Below, piece by piece: positions 9,196 to 18,207 of a DNA stretch of 34,112 nucleotides; positions within the stretch are counted from its first letter, which is position 1; each line of letters begins with the position of its first letter. Source of the stretch: Endomicrobiia bacterium (lineage in GTDB: Bacteria > Elusimicrobiota > Endomicrobiia > DTEH01); contig JANXDG010000083.1 of assembly GCA_025059805.1 (NCBI GenBank), positions 1 through 34,112 on the forward strand, in the 5' to 3' direction. A program made the translations under genes and the position numbers. Below the pieces are notes generated by a model. That model was not told the origin of the DNA. It worked only from the letters and a program-made list of their open reading frames with translations, and did no database searches.

Positions 9196-9231
9196 GAAAT
9201 AATTTAAACTAAAAATGGGAGGAAAGATAGC

Positions 9232-9513
9232 ATGCAAGTCACAGAAGTAAGAATATACCCACAAAAGGAAAAAAGAGTAAAAGCATACGCAAGTATTACA
9301 TTAGACAATGAATTCGTTGTACATAACATTCGTGTGGTAGAATTCAAAGATGGTGCAAGAATATTTATGCCCTCTCGTAAAACTAACGAAGGTAGACACA
9401 GAGATATTGCACATCCTATAAAAAACGAATTAAGAAACCAAATTGAAGAAAAGGTTATCAATGCTTATAACGAGAAAACTGGAGAAAAATTACAATTAAT
9501 AAAGAAAAAATAG
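9232..9513 (+). CDS. spoVG: SpoVG family RNA/DNA-binding regulator
   Basis: This 93-aa protein matches the SpoVG family along its length: MQVTEVRIYPQ at the start, KRVKAYASITLDNEFVVHNIRVVE, then FMPSRKTNEGRHRDIAHPI and an Ala/Lys-rich helix. In Firmicutes, SpoVG proteins bind nucleic acids and affect septation, virulence or cell-surface genes; many non-sporulating bacteria keep one. A gggagg RBS precedes the ATG. The gene stands alone between ispE and purB with modest gaps. The 68 bases after it hold only a weak 4-bp hairpin (CTAC-TTTTT-GTAG) and no convincing terminator. Confidence 0.95.
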   Translation: MQVTEVRIYPQKEKRVKAYASITLDNEFVVHNIRVVEFKDGARIFMPSRKTNEGRHRDIAHPIKNELRNQIEEKVINAYNEKTGEKLQLIKKK

Positions 9514-9581
9514 AGTCGTAATCATAGAACTTCTAGTAAATAAATCCACTACTTTTTGTAGAGATTAAAAAGGGGATAAAG

Positions 9582-10874
9582 ATGATACTTAGATATTCTT
9601 TACCTGAAATGAGTAAAATATGGTCCGAAGAAAACAGATTTGAATTAATGTTGTTAATTGAACTTAGTTTGTTAGACGTGCTTAAAGAAGAAAAAATTAT
9701 ACCAGATGAAGATTATTTAAAAATAAAATCAAAAATAAAACTCAACATACAACGAGTAAAAGAAATTGAACAAATAACAAAACATGATATTGCTGCTTTT
9801 GTTGACCAACTTAGTGAATCTGTTGGTTCAAAAGCTGCAAGATGGATACATTATGGTTTAACATCTTCCGATGTACTGGATACAGCTACTGGATTGCAAC
9901 TAAAAACAAGTTGTGATCAAATCTTGAAAAGGCTAAATAATTTATCAGATGCTTTAGCTAAACAAACAAGAAAGTATAAAGATTTATTAATGATCGGCAG
10001 AACACATGGAGTTCACGCAGAACCTATCACTTTCGGATATAAACTTGCAGGATGGTATACTGAAATAGTACAACATATTGATGTAATGAAATATGTCAAA
10101 GATATCGTGAGCGTAGGTAAACTTTCAGGTGTAGTGGGGACTTATTCACAGCTATCTCCTGAAATTGAAAAAAAAGTATTAAAAAAACTTGGACTTAAAC
10201 CTGAACCTATCTCAACACAGGTAGTTCCGCGATATAGATATGTATATTATCTTACAACCTTAGCAAACATTGCTGCGTCACTTGAACGTTTTGCGACAGA
10301 AATTAGACACTTACAACGTACTGAAGTGCTTGAAGTTGAAGAGGAGTTCACTAAAGGACAAAAAGGTTCCTCAGCAATGCCACATAAACGTAATCCTATA
10401 ATTTCAGAAAACATTTGTGGTTTAGCAAGGTTAATTCGTTCATATGTGGTTGCTGGATACGAGAATGTTGCATTATGGCATGAACGTGACATCTCACATT
10501 CATCAGCAGAACGGATAATACTTCCGGACGCGAGCATAGCTACAGATTTTATATTGTATAGATTCACGAACCTAGTGAACAATATTGTTGTTTACCCAGA
10601 AAATATGAAACAAAATTTGCAAAAATCATATAATATCTATTTTTCGCAAACCTTACTTTCAGAACTAATACGTAGAGGTATAGATAGGCATTCAGCTTAT
10701 TTAATGATACAACCGTTAGCACACAAAGCTTTGCTTGAAAAAAGAGATTTTATAGAACTTTGTTGCAACAATAAAGAACTTACAAGAATATTAAGTGCAC
10801 AAGAAATAAAAAATATTTGTACAACCAAGTATTTACTACGATACATAAATAAAAAACTTAATGAAATTTTATAG
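9582..10874 (+). CDS. purB: Adenylosuccinate lyase
   Basis: PurB removes fumarate from SAICAR and from adenylosuccinate in purine synthesis. The fumarase/aspartase-superfamily signatures are visible: the N-terminal IWSEENRFELMLLIELSLLD, HDIAAFVDQLSE, WIHYGLTSSDVLDTATG, IGRTHGVHAEPITFG with the catalytic His, and the C3 signature KGSSAMPHKRNPI carrying the mobile catalytic Ser loop. The C-terminal GIDRHSAYLMIQPLA is also standard. Length is 430 aa. The RBS is aagggg. The last 14 bases overlap the start of the next, unrelated membrane gene, so the two are probably translationally coupled. Confidence 0.96.
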   Translation: MILRYSLPEMSKIWSEENRFELMLLIELSLLDVLKEEKIIPDEDYLKIKSKIKLNIQRVKEIEQITKHDIAAFVDQLSESVGSKAARWIHYGLTSSDVLDTATGLQLKTSCDQILKRLNNLSDALAKQTRKYKDLLMIGRTHGVHAEPITFGYKLAGWYTEIVQHIDVMKYVKDIVSVGKLSGVVGTYSQLSPEIEKKVLKKLGLKPEPISTQVVPRYRYVYYLTTLANIAASLERFATEIRHLQRTEVLEVEEEFTKGQKGSSAMPHKRNPIISENICGLARLIRSYVVAGYENVALWHERDISHSSAERIILPDASIATDFILYRFTNLVNNIVVYPENMKQNLQKSYNIYFSQTLLSELIRRGIDRHSAYLMIQPLAHKALLEKRDFIELCCNNKELTRILSAQEIKNICTTKYLLRYINKKLNEIL

Positions 10875-12036
10875 ACTAGGATTGTATTTTTTAGCAGGTC
10901 TAATCGCAATTTTTGTAAAATTCTATCTCTCAACCAATATTGCAAAAATTTCTATTCTAACTGACAATTTACAAGTTTCATCTTCAACATTAAACTTTCC
11001 AGTAAACATATACTCGCGTAAAGATGGGATTTATCGTTTTGCTTTTTATATTCATAAAGATAACAAAAAAATAGAATTGCCACATTCATATGTACTCGCT
11101 CTTAAGAAAGGACAACAATATAAGTTAGATTGTAATCTACAAATTGATACATCAACAGAGATTACAACAATACAACCACCATTTGTATTACGTACTGTGG
11201 TTCAACAAATATACCCAAGACAAAAAAGATATATAAAATCAGTACTTGTAAAAAAACCTGTTGTGGAACCAACTGTGCCACAAGTAAGTGTAGATACAGA
11301 ACCGGCAACTGTTACTACAACAGAAACTTCTACAAAAGAAGAACCACAACTTGTACTGTCTGAAGAAAAAATCCAAATTGGCAAACAACAAGCTAAGAAA
11401 AAACCAGATTACGAAATAAATATAAATACTGAAGCTGTCAAGAAAGAGTACAAATACGGTGAAAGCGTTCAAATAAATATTACGCTAAGTAATAGGTCAT
11501 CAAAAGGTAATTTAAAAATTGGAATAGATACCTCATTAAAAACCTTTTCTGGGATTATTGTTTCTTCAACAACTGTTCAAACTAGTTTGAAACCGCAGGA
11601 AAGCAAAGAACAGAATATAGCATTTAGTTTAACCGATGATTTACTACCTGAAAACTATTATTTAGAGCTAATAGTAGATACAGATGGTAAAAAACAAATT
11701 TTCACTCTTGATACTTTTCAGTTAATTGATCTACCACCGAAAATTGTTATTTCTGAAACACCTGTGATAAAATATAAGCAAACAAATACTTTATTTGCTG
11801 AAGTTGAAGATGATAGAGGAATAAATGAAGTTAAATTTGTACATGTAAACGAAAAAAAGAAAACCGAAGTTGAATACCCAATGATACTCATTGCAGGTTC
11901 AAGAAAAACAGGATTGTATAGTTTTACAACTGAAAAGATTTTACAAAAAAATTATTATTCTTTTTATATCAAAGCTGTTGATACTGTAGGTAATATTACA
12001 AAAACAGAGGTTTTTAATGTTAAAATTTCACGATGA
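10861..12036 (+). CDS. Secreted or membrane-anchored Ig-like/beta-sandwich protein
   Basis: I do not recognise a named family. The N-terminal 25 residues (YRLGLYFLAGLIAIFVKFYLS) look like a signal anchor, so most of the 391-aa protein should lie outside the cytoplasmic membrane. Residues about 30-130 form a strand-rich domain. A low-complexity Pro/Val/Thr/Glu linker follows (around residues 135-170, TTTETSTKEEP), then a second beta domain with NITLSNRSSKGN of CARDB/Ig type. A last Ig-like domain carries DDRGINEVKFV and YSFYIKAVDTVGN, a common pattern in bacterial Ig repeats. The gene overlaps purB upstream and the CHASE2 cyclase downstream by 4 bases, so it may be a partner or ligand-binding companion of that sensor. 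Confidence 0.72.
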   Translation: MKFYRLGLYFLAGLIAIFVKFYLSTNIAKISILTDNLQVSSSTLNFPVNIYSRKDGIYRFAFYIHKDNKKIELPHSYVLALKKGQQYKLDCNLQIDTSTEITTIQPPFVLRTVVQQIYPRQKRYIKSVLVKKPVVEPTVPQVSVDTEPATVTTTETSTKEEPQLVLSEEKIQIGKQQAKKKPDYEININTEAVKKEYKYGESVQINITLSNRSSKGNLKIGIDTSLKTFSGIIVSSTTVQTSLKPQESKEQNIAFSLTDDLLPENYYLELIVDTDGKKQIFTLDTFQLIDLPPKIVISETPVIKYKQTNTLFAEVEDDRGINEVKFVHVNEKKKTEVEYPMILIAGSRKTGLYSFTTEKILQKNYYSFYIKAVDTVGNITKTEVFNVKISR

Positions 12037-13835
12037 AATTAACAAAAAGAGAATATGGTTGGATCTTATATTCTACAGTATGCGTAATTCTCGTCTCTAT
12101 TTTATACCTACTAGGTGCTTTTTCATCACTTGAAAATATATTTTATGATTTAAGGTTTAAACTACGCGGTCCTGTAAAACCTTCAGATACAGTCGTTATA
12201 GTCAAAATTGATGAACAATCACTGACAGAACTTGGCCGCTGGCCTTGGGATAGGAAAATTATTGCAAAAACTGTAGAAAATCTCTTCAACGCGGGTGTAA
12301 AAGTTGTAGGATTAGATATCCTTTTCCCAGAAAAAAGTGATAAAATATCTGATGAAAAATTGGCTAAGGCTTTATCCAAAGGTAACTCTGTTGTTGCTGC
12401 ACATTTTGAGGATGTATTTGAAAATATTATAATTGATGGTGCGTTGCAAAAAGTTTCACGCAAAAGTTTTGTTCGTCCAATACCTGCCATTGAAATAGTA
12501 GCAAAAGTTGGATTTGTTAACATTGATCCTGACGAAGATGGTGTAGTGCGAAAAGTTTTGTTTCACCAGGTACATAACGGTGTAAAATATGATTCTTTTA
12601 ATTATAAGATTGCTAAGATTTATAATCAGGAATTAATCAATGTTCCAGAAGAAATTTATGTTAATTATTATGGTGCTTCTGAATATTTTGATACAAGTAA
12701 TAATAGAATGCTTTCCACCTTTGTTAGTTATTCGTTTGTAAGTGTTTACCACAATGTTATACCCTCAGCATGGCTTAAAGATAAAATTGTACTTATTGGT
12801 TCTACTGCAACTGGACTTTATGACCATTATCCAACACCATTCATAGAAGCTTATCCAGGTGTTGAAATACATGCCACTATTATAGAAAATCTTTTATCAG
12901 GGTGTTATCTAACAAAACCATTAACTAATAAACATTATTTATTTCTAATCGTCTTGTTAGGAATCATATTTAGCTTCTTATTCTACAAAACAAGTCCACA
13001 ATTAACAATTCTGATTATGTTCCTTCTAAGTTTTTCATTTTACTTTATTACCTATTATTTATTTTATAAGTACTACTTGGTTATAGAGTTCGTAGAATTT
13101 TTTGTAGAAGTCATTCTTTTTGGTTTCAGTAGTATATTTTATAATCTATTGTATGAACAACGAGAAAAAATGATAGTAAAAAATGCTTTTTCAAAATACA
13201 TTAATCCATATATAATGGAAGAATTATTGAACAACCCAAAAGGTACCATAAGTACACTCGGAGGACAAAAACGCGAAATTACCATTGTATTCACGGATAT
13301 TAGAGAATTTACAACTATTTCAGAAATTCTTAATGCAGAAGAGATTGTTAAGTTCTTGAACGCTTATTTCCAGATTATGAATGATATAATATTCAAATAT
13401 AATGGAACTATTGATAAATACATCGGGGATTGCATAATGTTCTTTTGGAACGCACCTGTGGATCAACCAGACCACGCATACCTTGCAGTAAATTGTGTGA
13501 TTGAAATGATAAGAGAATTAGAGAGATTTAACACAATGTATCAATTACCAACTAAATTTCAAATAAGAATTGGTGCTGGGATTAACACTGGCGAAGCTAT
13601 AATAGGAAACATAGGTTCTTCACAACTTATGCAATATACTGCAGTTGGTGATACTGTAAATATTGCGTCAAGATTACAACAACTTACAAAAGAATTTAAA
13701 ACACCTATTATTTTGTCAGAATTTGTATGTAACCGTCTAAACGGTAGAATCCCAGTTGTACCCTTGGGCAAAATTAAACTCCGTGGTAAAGAAAAAGAAA
13801 TTGAAATTTATACTATTGAAGGATTTAAATATTAA
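12033..13835 (+). CDS. CHASE2-domain class III adenylate/guanylate cyclase
   Basis: This is a transmembrane sensor that probably makes cAMP (or cGMP) in response to an external cue. After an N-terminal TM helix (about residues 10-28), a CHASE2 domain shows LRGPVKPSDTVVIVKIDEQS and ELGRWPWDR and runs to about residue 300. Further hydrophobic segments span about 305-380. The cyclase domain (about 410-590) has metal-binding Asp422 (VFTDIREF) and Asp466 (DKYIGDCIMFFW), purine-selecting Lys462, and TAVGDTVNIASRL with the Asn/Arg pair for transition-state stabilisation. It should therefore be active. The start overlaps the Ig-like gene (ATGA). No cAMP receptor is in the window. Confidence 0.93.
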   Translation: MKLTKREYGWILYSTVCVILVSILYLLGAFSSLENIFYDLRFKLRGPVKPSDTVVIVKIDEQSLTELGRWPWDRKIIAKTVENLFNAGVKVVGLDILFPEKSDKISDEKLAKALSKGNSVVAAHFEDVFENIIIDGALQKVSRKSFVRPIPAIEIVAKVGFVNIDPDEDGVVRKVLFHQVHNGVKYDSFNYKIAKIYNQELINVPEEIYVNYYGASEYFDTSNNRMLSTFVSYSFVSVYHNVIPSAWLKDKIVLIGSTATGLYDHYPTPFIEAYPGVEIHATIIENLLSGCYLTKPLTNKHYLFLIVLLGIIFSFLFYKTSPQLTILIMFLLSFSFYFITYYLFYKYYLVIEFVEFFVEVILFGFSSIFYNLLYEQREKMIVKNAFSKYINPYIMEELLNNPKGTISTLGGQKREITIVFTDIREFTTISEILNAEEIVKFLNAYFQIMNDIIFKYNGTIDKYIGDCIMFFWNAPVDQPDHAYLAVNCVIEMIRELERFNTMYQLPTKFQIRIGAGINTGEAIIGNIGSSQLMQYTAVGDTVNIASRLQQLTKEFKTPIILSEFVCNRLNGRIPVVPLGKIKLRGKEKEIEIYTIEGFKY

Positions 13836-13887
13836 ATATTTGTTCCCGTTGAATTGAAATAGTAAATTTTGTATTCTTTCCTCGTAT

Positions 13888-14580
13888 ATGAAGATCTTTT
13901 TTAGGTTGTTGTTAGCACATCTTCTTGCAGATTTTACTCTGCAAACTAATTATATTGCAAAATGGAAAAAAGAAAAATTTTTAGGTGTAGTGTTTCATTC
14001 AACTATTTTTTTGGCATTAGCGCTCATTTTTACATATAAAGATGTACACAAAATATGGTTTGATTATCCAATAAAATTAAGTGGTATTTGGTGCTTGCTG
14101 ATTTTGTTTTTATTACACATCATAGAAGATGAATACCGTGCTTATAATGTAAGACGTTATCATATTAATGATACTATATTATTTTTCTTCTGGGATCAGA
14201 TTATACATATTGTATTTCTATTTGTATTTTCTCCATACCGTGAGGGTGAACCTGAACTAATTGTTATCATCCTCTGTTTATTAATCGTTGGTACACATGT
14301 TACTAGTATATTTACGTTGTATACTGATACAATGTTTTATGGAAACTCTGTAGCATACGAATTTTTTGAGAAAAAATATATAGCTATAACAGTACGACTT
14401 ATAACATTATTACTTTTTTTATTCTTTAACAAACATTACTATATAATTTTTATGCTTATACCGGTAAGCTGGTTGCTAAACAAAAAATATAAACACCTAA
14501 CAAATGCTGGCTGGTATGTAAGCACAGTTATTTCTTACGGGATAGGTATTTATTTTGCAAAACTTCTAAGGTCTATATGA
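13888..14580 (+). CDS. DUF3307 family membrane protein
   Basis: The 230-aa protein opens with the DUF3307 signature LLLAHLLADFTLQTNYIAKWK followed by FLGVVFHSTIFL, and is strongly hydrophobic with roughly six membrane segments. Conserved polar residues lie in or next to these helices (LAHLLADF, HIIEDEYRAYNVRRYH, WDQIIHI), hinting at an integral membrane enzyme or transporter, but DUF3307 has no established function. It follows the cyclase after 52 bases and its stop overlaps the next permease gene (ATGA), tying it to the ABC-type permease and TPR gene that follow. Confidence 0.8.
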   Translation: MKIFFRLLLAHLLADFTLQTNYIAKWKKEKFLGVVFHSTIFLALALIFTYKDVHKIWFDYPIKLSGIWCLLILFLLHIIEDEYRAYNVRRYHINDTILFFFWDQIIHIVFLFVFSPYREGEPELIVIILCLLIVGTHVTSIFTLYTDTMFYGNSVAYEFFEKKYIAITVRLITLLLFLFFNKHYYIIFMLIPVSWLLNKKYKHLTNAGWYVSTVISYGIGIYFAKLLRSI

Positions 14581-15347
14581 AAAGTTTAATTTCACTAATT
14601 ATTTTTTCGCTAAAAGAAAATTTGAGGACAAAACTTTATGTTGTACTGTTAATCTTTACAATAATTCTCATATTTATTGGGTTGTTGTTGACAGGACTTA
14701 GTGGTTTTGAACAACCGCAAAGAGTGTTAGTAAACACAGGTATTGCTATGATGGAACTGTTCTGTCTTTTTTTAATACTACTTAACTCTGTAAATCTTTT
14801 CTTGCAAGATATAGAAAGCAAAAGTGTATATCTAACACTATCAAAATCAATTTCCAGAAGTAAATATCTGGTTGGTAAATATTTTGGTTCATTATTGCTT
14901 ATACTAATAAACATTTTGATAATGTCTATAATACACATTTTGTTGATAAAACTTTCAAGATGGAAAATACCGGAAAACTATTATTTTACACTGTTTACAA
15001 TTTTTCTAAAAACAGGTGTTGTTGCTAGTATATCATTGTTAGCAGTAACTACCATGACATCGCAGGCAACTGCTGTTATAACATCATTACTTATATGGAT
15101 AGCAGGACATTTTATCTCAGAAATTATTTTTTTAGCAGGAAGAATTAAAATTATGTTTTTACAGTTTTTTTTAAGAATATGTTGTTATATCATTCCTAAC
15201 TTTCAGTATTTTAATGTAAAAGATTACTTTGATACACATTATTTCGTTGCCAAATTTGGTATTGTATTAGCGATTATCTACTGGATTGTTTATAACAGCG
15301 TAGTTTTAATCTTATCCTGTGTAGTGTTTAATAAGAAAGACTTATGA
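14577..15347 (+). CDS. ABC-2-type transporter permease, no ATPase nearby
   Basis: The 256-aa protein has about six hydrophobic segments and the layout of ABC-2-type permeases: a short cytoplasmic start (IIFSLKENLRTKLYVVLLIFT), a second segment with FCLFLILLNSVNLF, then a coupling-helix-like stretch DIESKSVYLTLSKSISRSKYLVGKYFG, very typical of this family. No ATP-binding subunit is encoded before or after it in the window, so the ATPase must come from elsewhere or the protein has another role. It overlaps both neighbours by 4 bases, forming a tight three-gene unit with the DUF3307 and TPR genes. Confidence 0.78.
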   Translation: MKSLISLIIFSLKENLRTKLYVVLLIFTIILIFIGLLLTGLSGFEQPQRVLVNTGIAMMELFCLFLILLNSVNLFLQDIESKSVYLTLSKSISRSKYLVGKYFGSLLLILINILIMSIIHILLIKLSRWKIPENYYFTLFTIFLKTGVVASISLLAVTTMTSQATAVITSLLIWIAGHFISEIIFLAGRIKIMFLQFFLRICCYIIPNFQYFNVKDYFDTHYFVAKFGIVLAIIYWIVYNSVVLILSCVVFNKKDL

Positions 15348-16126
15348 ATTCTATTAAACTTGTTGTGAGATATTTAATGTTTGGATTAATTTTTTTTATA
15401 ACAGCAAGTATGCTTGTCCATAGGAACATACGTAGTGATGCATATAATGTGCGTTATAGCATTTTTGGTAAAAGAAAGTTAGTTATTGAAGATTATTTTG
15501 TTTTAGACAGTATAGGGATAATTTTTGGTCTAAGAAAACTCGTAAGTGATATAGCATGGATACAGTTATTGCAATATTACGGTGGTGAACCACCTGAGGA
15601 AAATCATCATTGTACAAATCACAACAAATGTTGCCATATTGAACATCTTACAAAAATCCAACCCGGGAAATACAAAAAATTAATTGATTATTGTAGACGT
15701 GTCACTACTTTAGATCCGCTGTACAGTTTTGTATATTTCTATGGAGTGGGGGCGTTAGCGTGGAACTTGGAACGTCCTGATGAAGCTTTAGAATATCTAA
15801 ATGAAGGATTAGAAAATCTTGAATTCCAAAAATCTAACCCTAATAGCGACTATTGGGAGCTTGTAAAATATCAACAAGCTATTTATTATAAACTTGGTGG
15901 CAAATATAAAGAAATGTTAGATCAACTAAAAGTTATTATCCAAAGTGGTAGAGCACCAAATATGGTGAAAGCTATACTTGCTAATCTTTACAAAAAATAT
16001 GGATATTATACTGAAGCGTTAGAGATATGGCACGAATTACTTTTTTGTAATGATCCAGAATATGTTGAACGTGCAAAAAAACAAATTGTTATTTTAAACC
16101 AACTTATTAAAAACAAAAAGGTATAA
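15344..16126 (+). CDS. Membrane-anchored TPR-like protein, unknown function
   Basis: One N-terminal membrane helix (about residues 8-25, YLMFGLIFFITASMLV) is followed by an outside-facing domain. This begins with a conserved-looking segment (GLRKLVSDIAWIQLLQYYGG) and an unusual His/Cys-rich loop (NHHCTNHNKCCHIEH-like, about residues 85-102) that could bind a metal. TPR-like helices follow: EALEYLNEGLENLEF, KEMLDQLKVIIQSGRAP and YYTEALEIWHELLF. The gene overlaps the permease stop by 4 bases, so the two products probably act together. I do not recognise a named family; a link to envelope export is inference from context. Confidence 0.7.
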   Translation: MNSIKLVVRYLMFGLIFFITASMLVHRNIRSDAYNVRYSIFGKRKLVIEDYFVLDSIGIIFGLRKLVSDIAWIQLLQYYGGEPPEENHHCTNHNKCCHIEHLTKIQPGKYKKLIDYCRRVTTLDPLYSFVYFYGVGALAWNLERPDEALEYLNEGLENLEFQKSNPNSDYWELVKYQQAIYYKLGGKYKEMLDQLKVIIQSGRAPNMVKAILANLYKKYGYYTEALEIWHELLFCNDPEYVERAKKQIVILNQLIKNKKV

Positions 16127-16129
16127 CCT

Positions 16130-16939
16130 ATGAAAAAAACAGTACAAATACCAAAAGAAATCTTTGAAACTTGTCCTGGTTGTAATAAGATTTTGTTAAA
16201 AAAAGAATTATTTGAGAATAACAAAATTTGTCCTAAATGTGGATATATATTTAGACTTACGGCTTGGGAACGTATTGAACTGTTGGTAGATAAGAATAGT
16301 TTCAAAGAGTTATATAGAAACTATACTTCAAAAAATATCCTCGGATTTCCTGAGTATGACGCAAAACTTAAGGAATCAAAAGAAAAATCTAAACTTAACG
16401 AAGCATGTGTCTGTGGCATATGTACAATTGATAATATAAAAACGATTCTCGTAGTGCTTGATTTTAATTTTCTTGGTGGTAGTATGGGCTCTGTCGTAGG
16501 AGAAAAAGTTACTTTATGTTTTGAAAAAGCTACAAAACTTAAAGTTCCTATCGTGATAGTATCAGCGAGTGGTGGTGCAAGAATGCAAGAAGGTATCATG
16601 TCATTGATGCAGATGGCAAAAACTTCAGCTGCATGTGCAAAGTTTAAAAAAACAGGTTTGCCATATATCTCTATACTTACAGATCCTACGACCGGTGGGG
16701 TTACAGCATCATTTGCTATGCTTGGTGATATTATTATTGCTGAAACGAAAGCGTTGATAGGTTTTGCCGGACCACGAGTAATTGAACAGACTATTAAACA
16801 AAAACTACCTGAAGGGTTTCAATCAGCAGAGTTTTTACTTGAACATGGATTTGTTGATATGGTAGTTGAAAGAAAAGATATGAAACGTATTCTTGGATTA
16901 GTACTTCATCATTGTCTTAGAAATCGTAATTTTCTATAA
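16130..16939 (+). CDS. accD: Acetyl-CoA carboxylase carboxyltransferase beta subunit
   Basis: AccD with AccA transfers the carboxyl group from biotin to acetyl-CoA, giving malonyl-CoA for fatty-acid synthesis. The N-terminal zinc ribbon is present (Cys15, Cys18, Cys34, Cys37: CPGC and CPKC), which separates AccD from propionyl-CoA carboxylases. The crotonase-like core shows FNFLGGSMGSVVGEKV, SASGGARMQEGI, and TDPTTGGVTASFAMLGD, followed by IGFAGPRVIEQT. The 269-aa length is standard. The expected accA partner is not adjacent and must lie outside the window. It follows the TPR gene by 3 bases. Confidence 0.95.
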   Translation: MKKTVQIPKEIFETCPGCNKILLKKELFENNKICPKCGYIFRLTAWERIELLVDKNSFKELYRNYTSKNILGFPEYDAKLKESKEKSKLNEACVCGICTIDNIKTILVVLDFNFLGGSMGSVVGEKVTLCFEKATKLKVPIVIVSASGGARMQEGIMSLMQMAKTSAACAKFKKTGLPYISILTDPTTGGVTASFAMLGDIIIAETKALIGFAGPRVIEQTIKQKLPEGFQSAEFLLEHGFVDMVVERKDMKRILGLVLHHCLRNRNFL

Positions 16940-16974
16940 AACAATTAAAATTTTTGAAAAAACGGAGATTAACA

Positions 16975-18207
16975 ATGAAACAAAAAATAGTTTTAGCATA
17001 CTCGGGTGGTCTTGATACTTCAGTGATTTTGCATTGGTTAAAAGTAAACTATAATGCTGATGTCATTGCATGTATTGTAGATGTAGGACAAAATGAAGAT
17101 TTTGAACTTATAAAATCTCGTGCGTTATCTGTTGGTGCAAAAAAAGTATATTTAACAGATGCAAAAGACGAGTTTGTGATGGATTATATTTTTAAAGTTT
17201 TAAAAGCAGATGCGATATACGAAGGTAAATATTTATTAGGAACTTCAATTGCAAGACCATTAATAGCGAAAAAAGTTGTAGATGTTGCAAAAAAAGAAAA
17301 AGCTAAAATCTTAGCTCATGGTGCAACAGGTAAAGGTAACGACCAAGTACGGTTTGAACTTGCATTTAAATGTTTATATCCCGAAGCAAAAATAATAGCT
17401 CCGTGGCGTATCTGGGAGTTAAAATCGCGTGAGGACGAAATTAACTACGCAAAAAAATATAAAATTCCTGTACCTATAACTAAGGAGAAACCTTACTCTT
17501 CAGATGCAAATCTGTGGCATATAAGTTATGAAGGTGGGATATTGGAAGATTTAAATAACGAACCTAATGAAAATATGTTTCAGTTAACAGTTTCACCAAA
17601 AGTTGCACCTGACGAACCTGAAGTTGTACAGATTGAGTTTTTTAAAGGTATCCCTGTAAAAGCTACTACAGCAAAAGAAACTGTTTCAATAAAAAAAGAT
17701 AACCCTGCTAAACTAATAAAATTTTTAAACGAAGTTGCTGGACGTAATGCTATTGGTCGCAGTGATATTGTTGAGAATCGTCTAGTAGGTATTAAATCTC
17801 GTGGTGTATACGAAGCACCTGCTGCAACTTTACTATATTTTGCACATAGAGAATTAGAATATCTTACTCTTGACCGTGAAACTTTCCATTATAAGCAGCA
17901 CATAGCATTAGAGTATGCACGTATGGTTTACAACGGTGAATGGTTTACTCCAAAACGCGAAGCTATTGACGCTTTCATTGACGAGACACAAAAAGTTGTT
18001 ACTGGCAAAGTCAAAGTCAAACTATATAAAGGGAATATAACTGTTGTCTCACGGTATTCAAAATATTCACTCTACAAAACAGAACTTGCTTCATTTAACA
18101 AAACTGCAAAAGGTATCTATGAATACAGTCAAAAAGATGCTGAAGGGTTTATAAATTTATTTGGTCTCCAATATAAACTTGCTTACCTAAGAAAAAAGAA
18201 AAAATGA
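16975..18207 (+). CDS. argG: Argininosuccinate synthase
   Basis: ArgG joins citrulline and aspartate with ATP to make argininosuccinate in arginine synthesis. The N-type ATP pyrophosphatase P-loop is KIVLAYSGGLDTSVILHWL, followed by LLGTSIARPLIA, ILAHGATGKGNDQVRFEL, and SSDANLWHISYEGGILED, all standard active-site segments. The ORF track starts at TTG 16954, but cggagatt lies before ATG 16975 and MKQKIVLAYSGG is the normal start, so I use that. Its stop overlaps the ATG of the DUF1116 gene. argH and carbamoyltransferase genes are not nearby, which makes the coupling to DUF1116 noteworthy. Confidence 0.96.
   Translation: MKQKIVLAYSGGLDTSVILHWLKVNYNADVIACIVDVGQNEDFELIKSRALSVGAKKVYLTDAKDEFVMDYIFKVLKADAIYEGKYLLGTSIARPLIAKKVVDVAKKEKAKILAHGATGKGNDQVRFELAFKCLYPEAKIIAPWRIWELKSREDEINYAKKYKIPVPITKEKPYSSDANLWHISYEGGILEDLNNEPNENMFQLTVSPKVAPDEPEVVQIEFFKGIPVKATTAKETVSIKKDNPAKLIKFLNEVAGRNAIGRSDIVENRLVGIKSRGVYEAPAATLLYFAHRELEYLTLDRETFHYKQHIALEYARMVYNGEWFTPKREAIDAFIDETQKVVTGKVKVKLYKGNITVVSRYSKYSLYKTELASFNKTAKGIYEYSQKDAEGFINLFGLQYKLAYLRKKKK

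Noticed and set aside
9540-9570. Hairpin CTAC-TTTTT-GTAG before purB
   Set aside because: Only four base pairs with weak pairing and no T-tract downstream; could easily be chance in AT-rich DNA.
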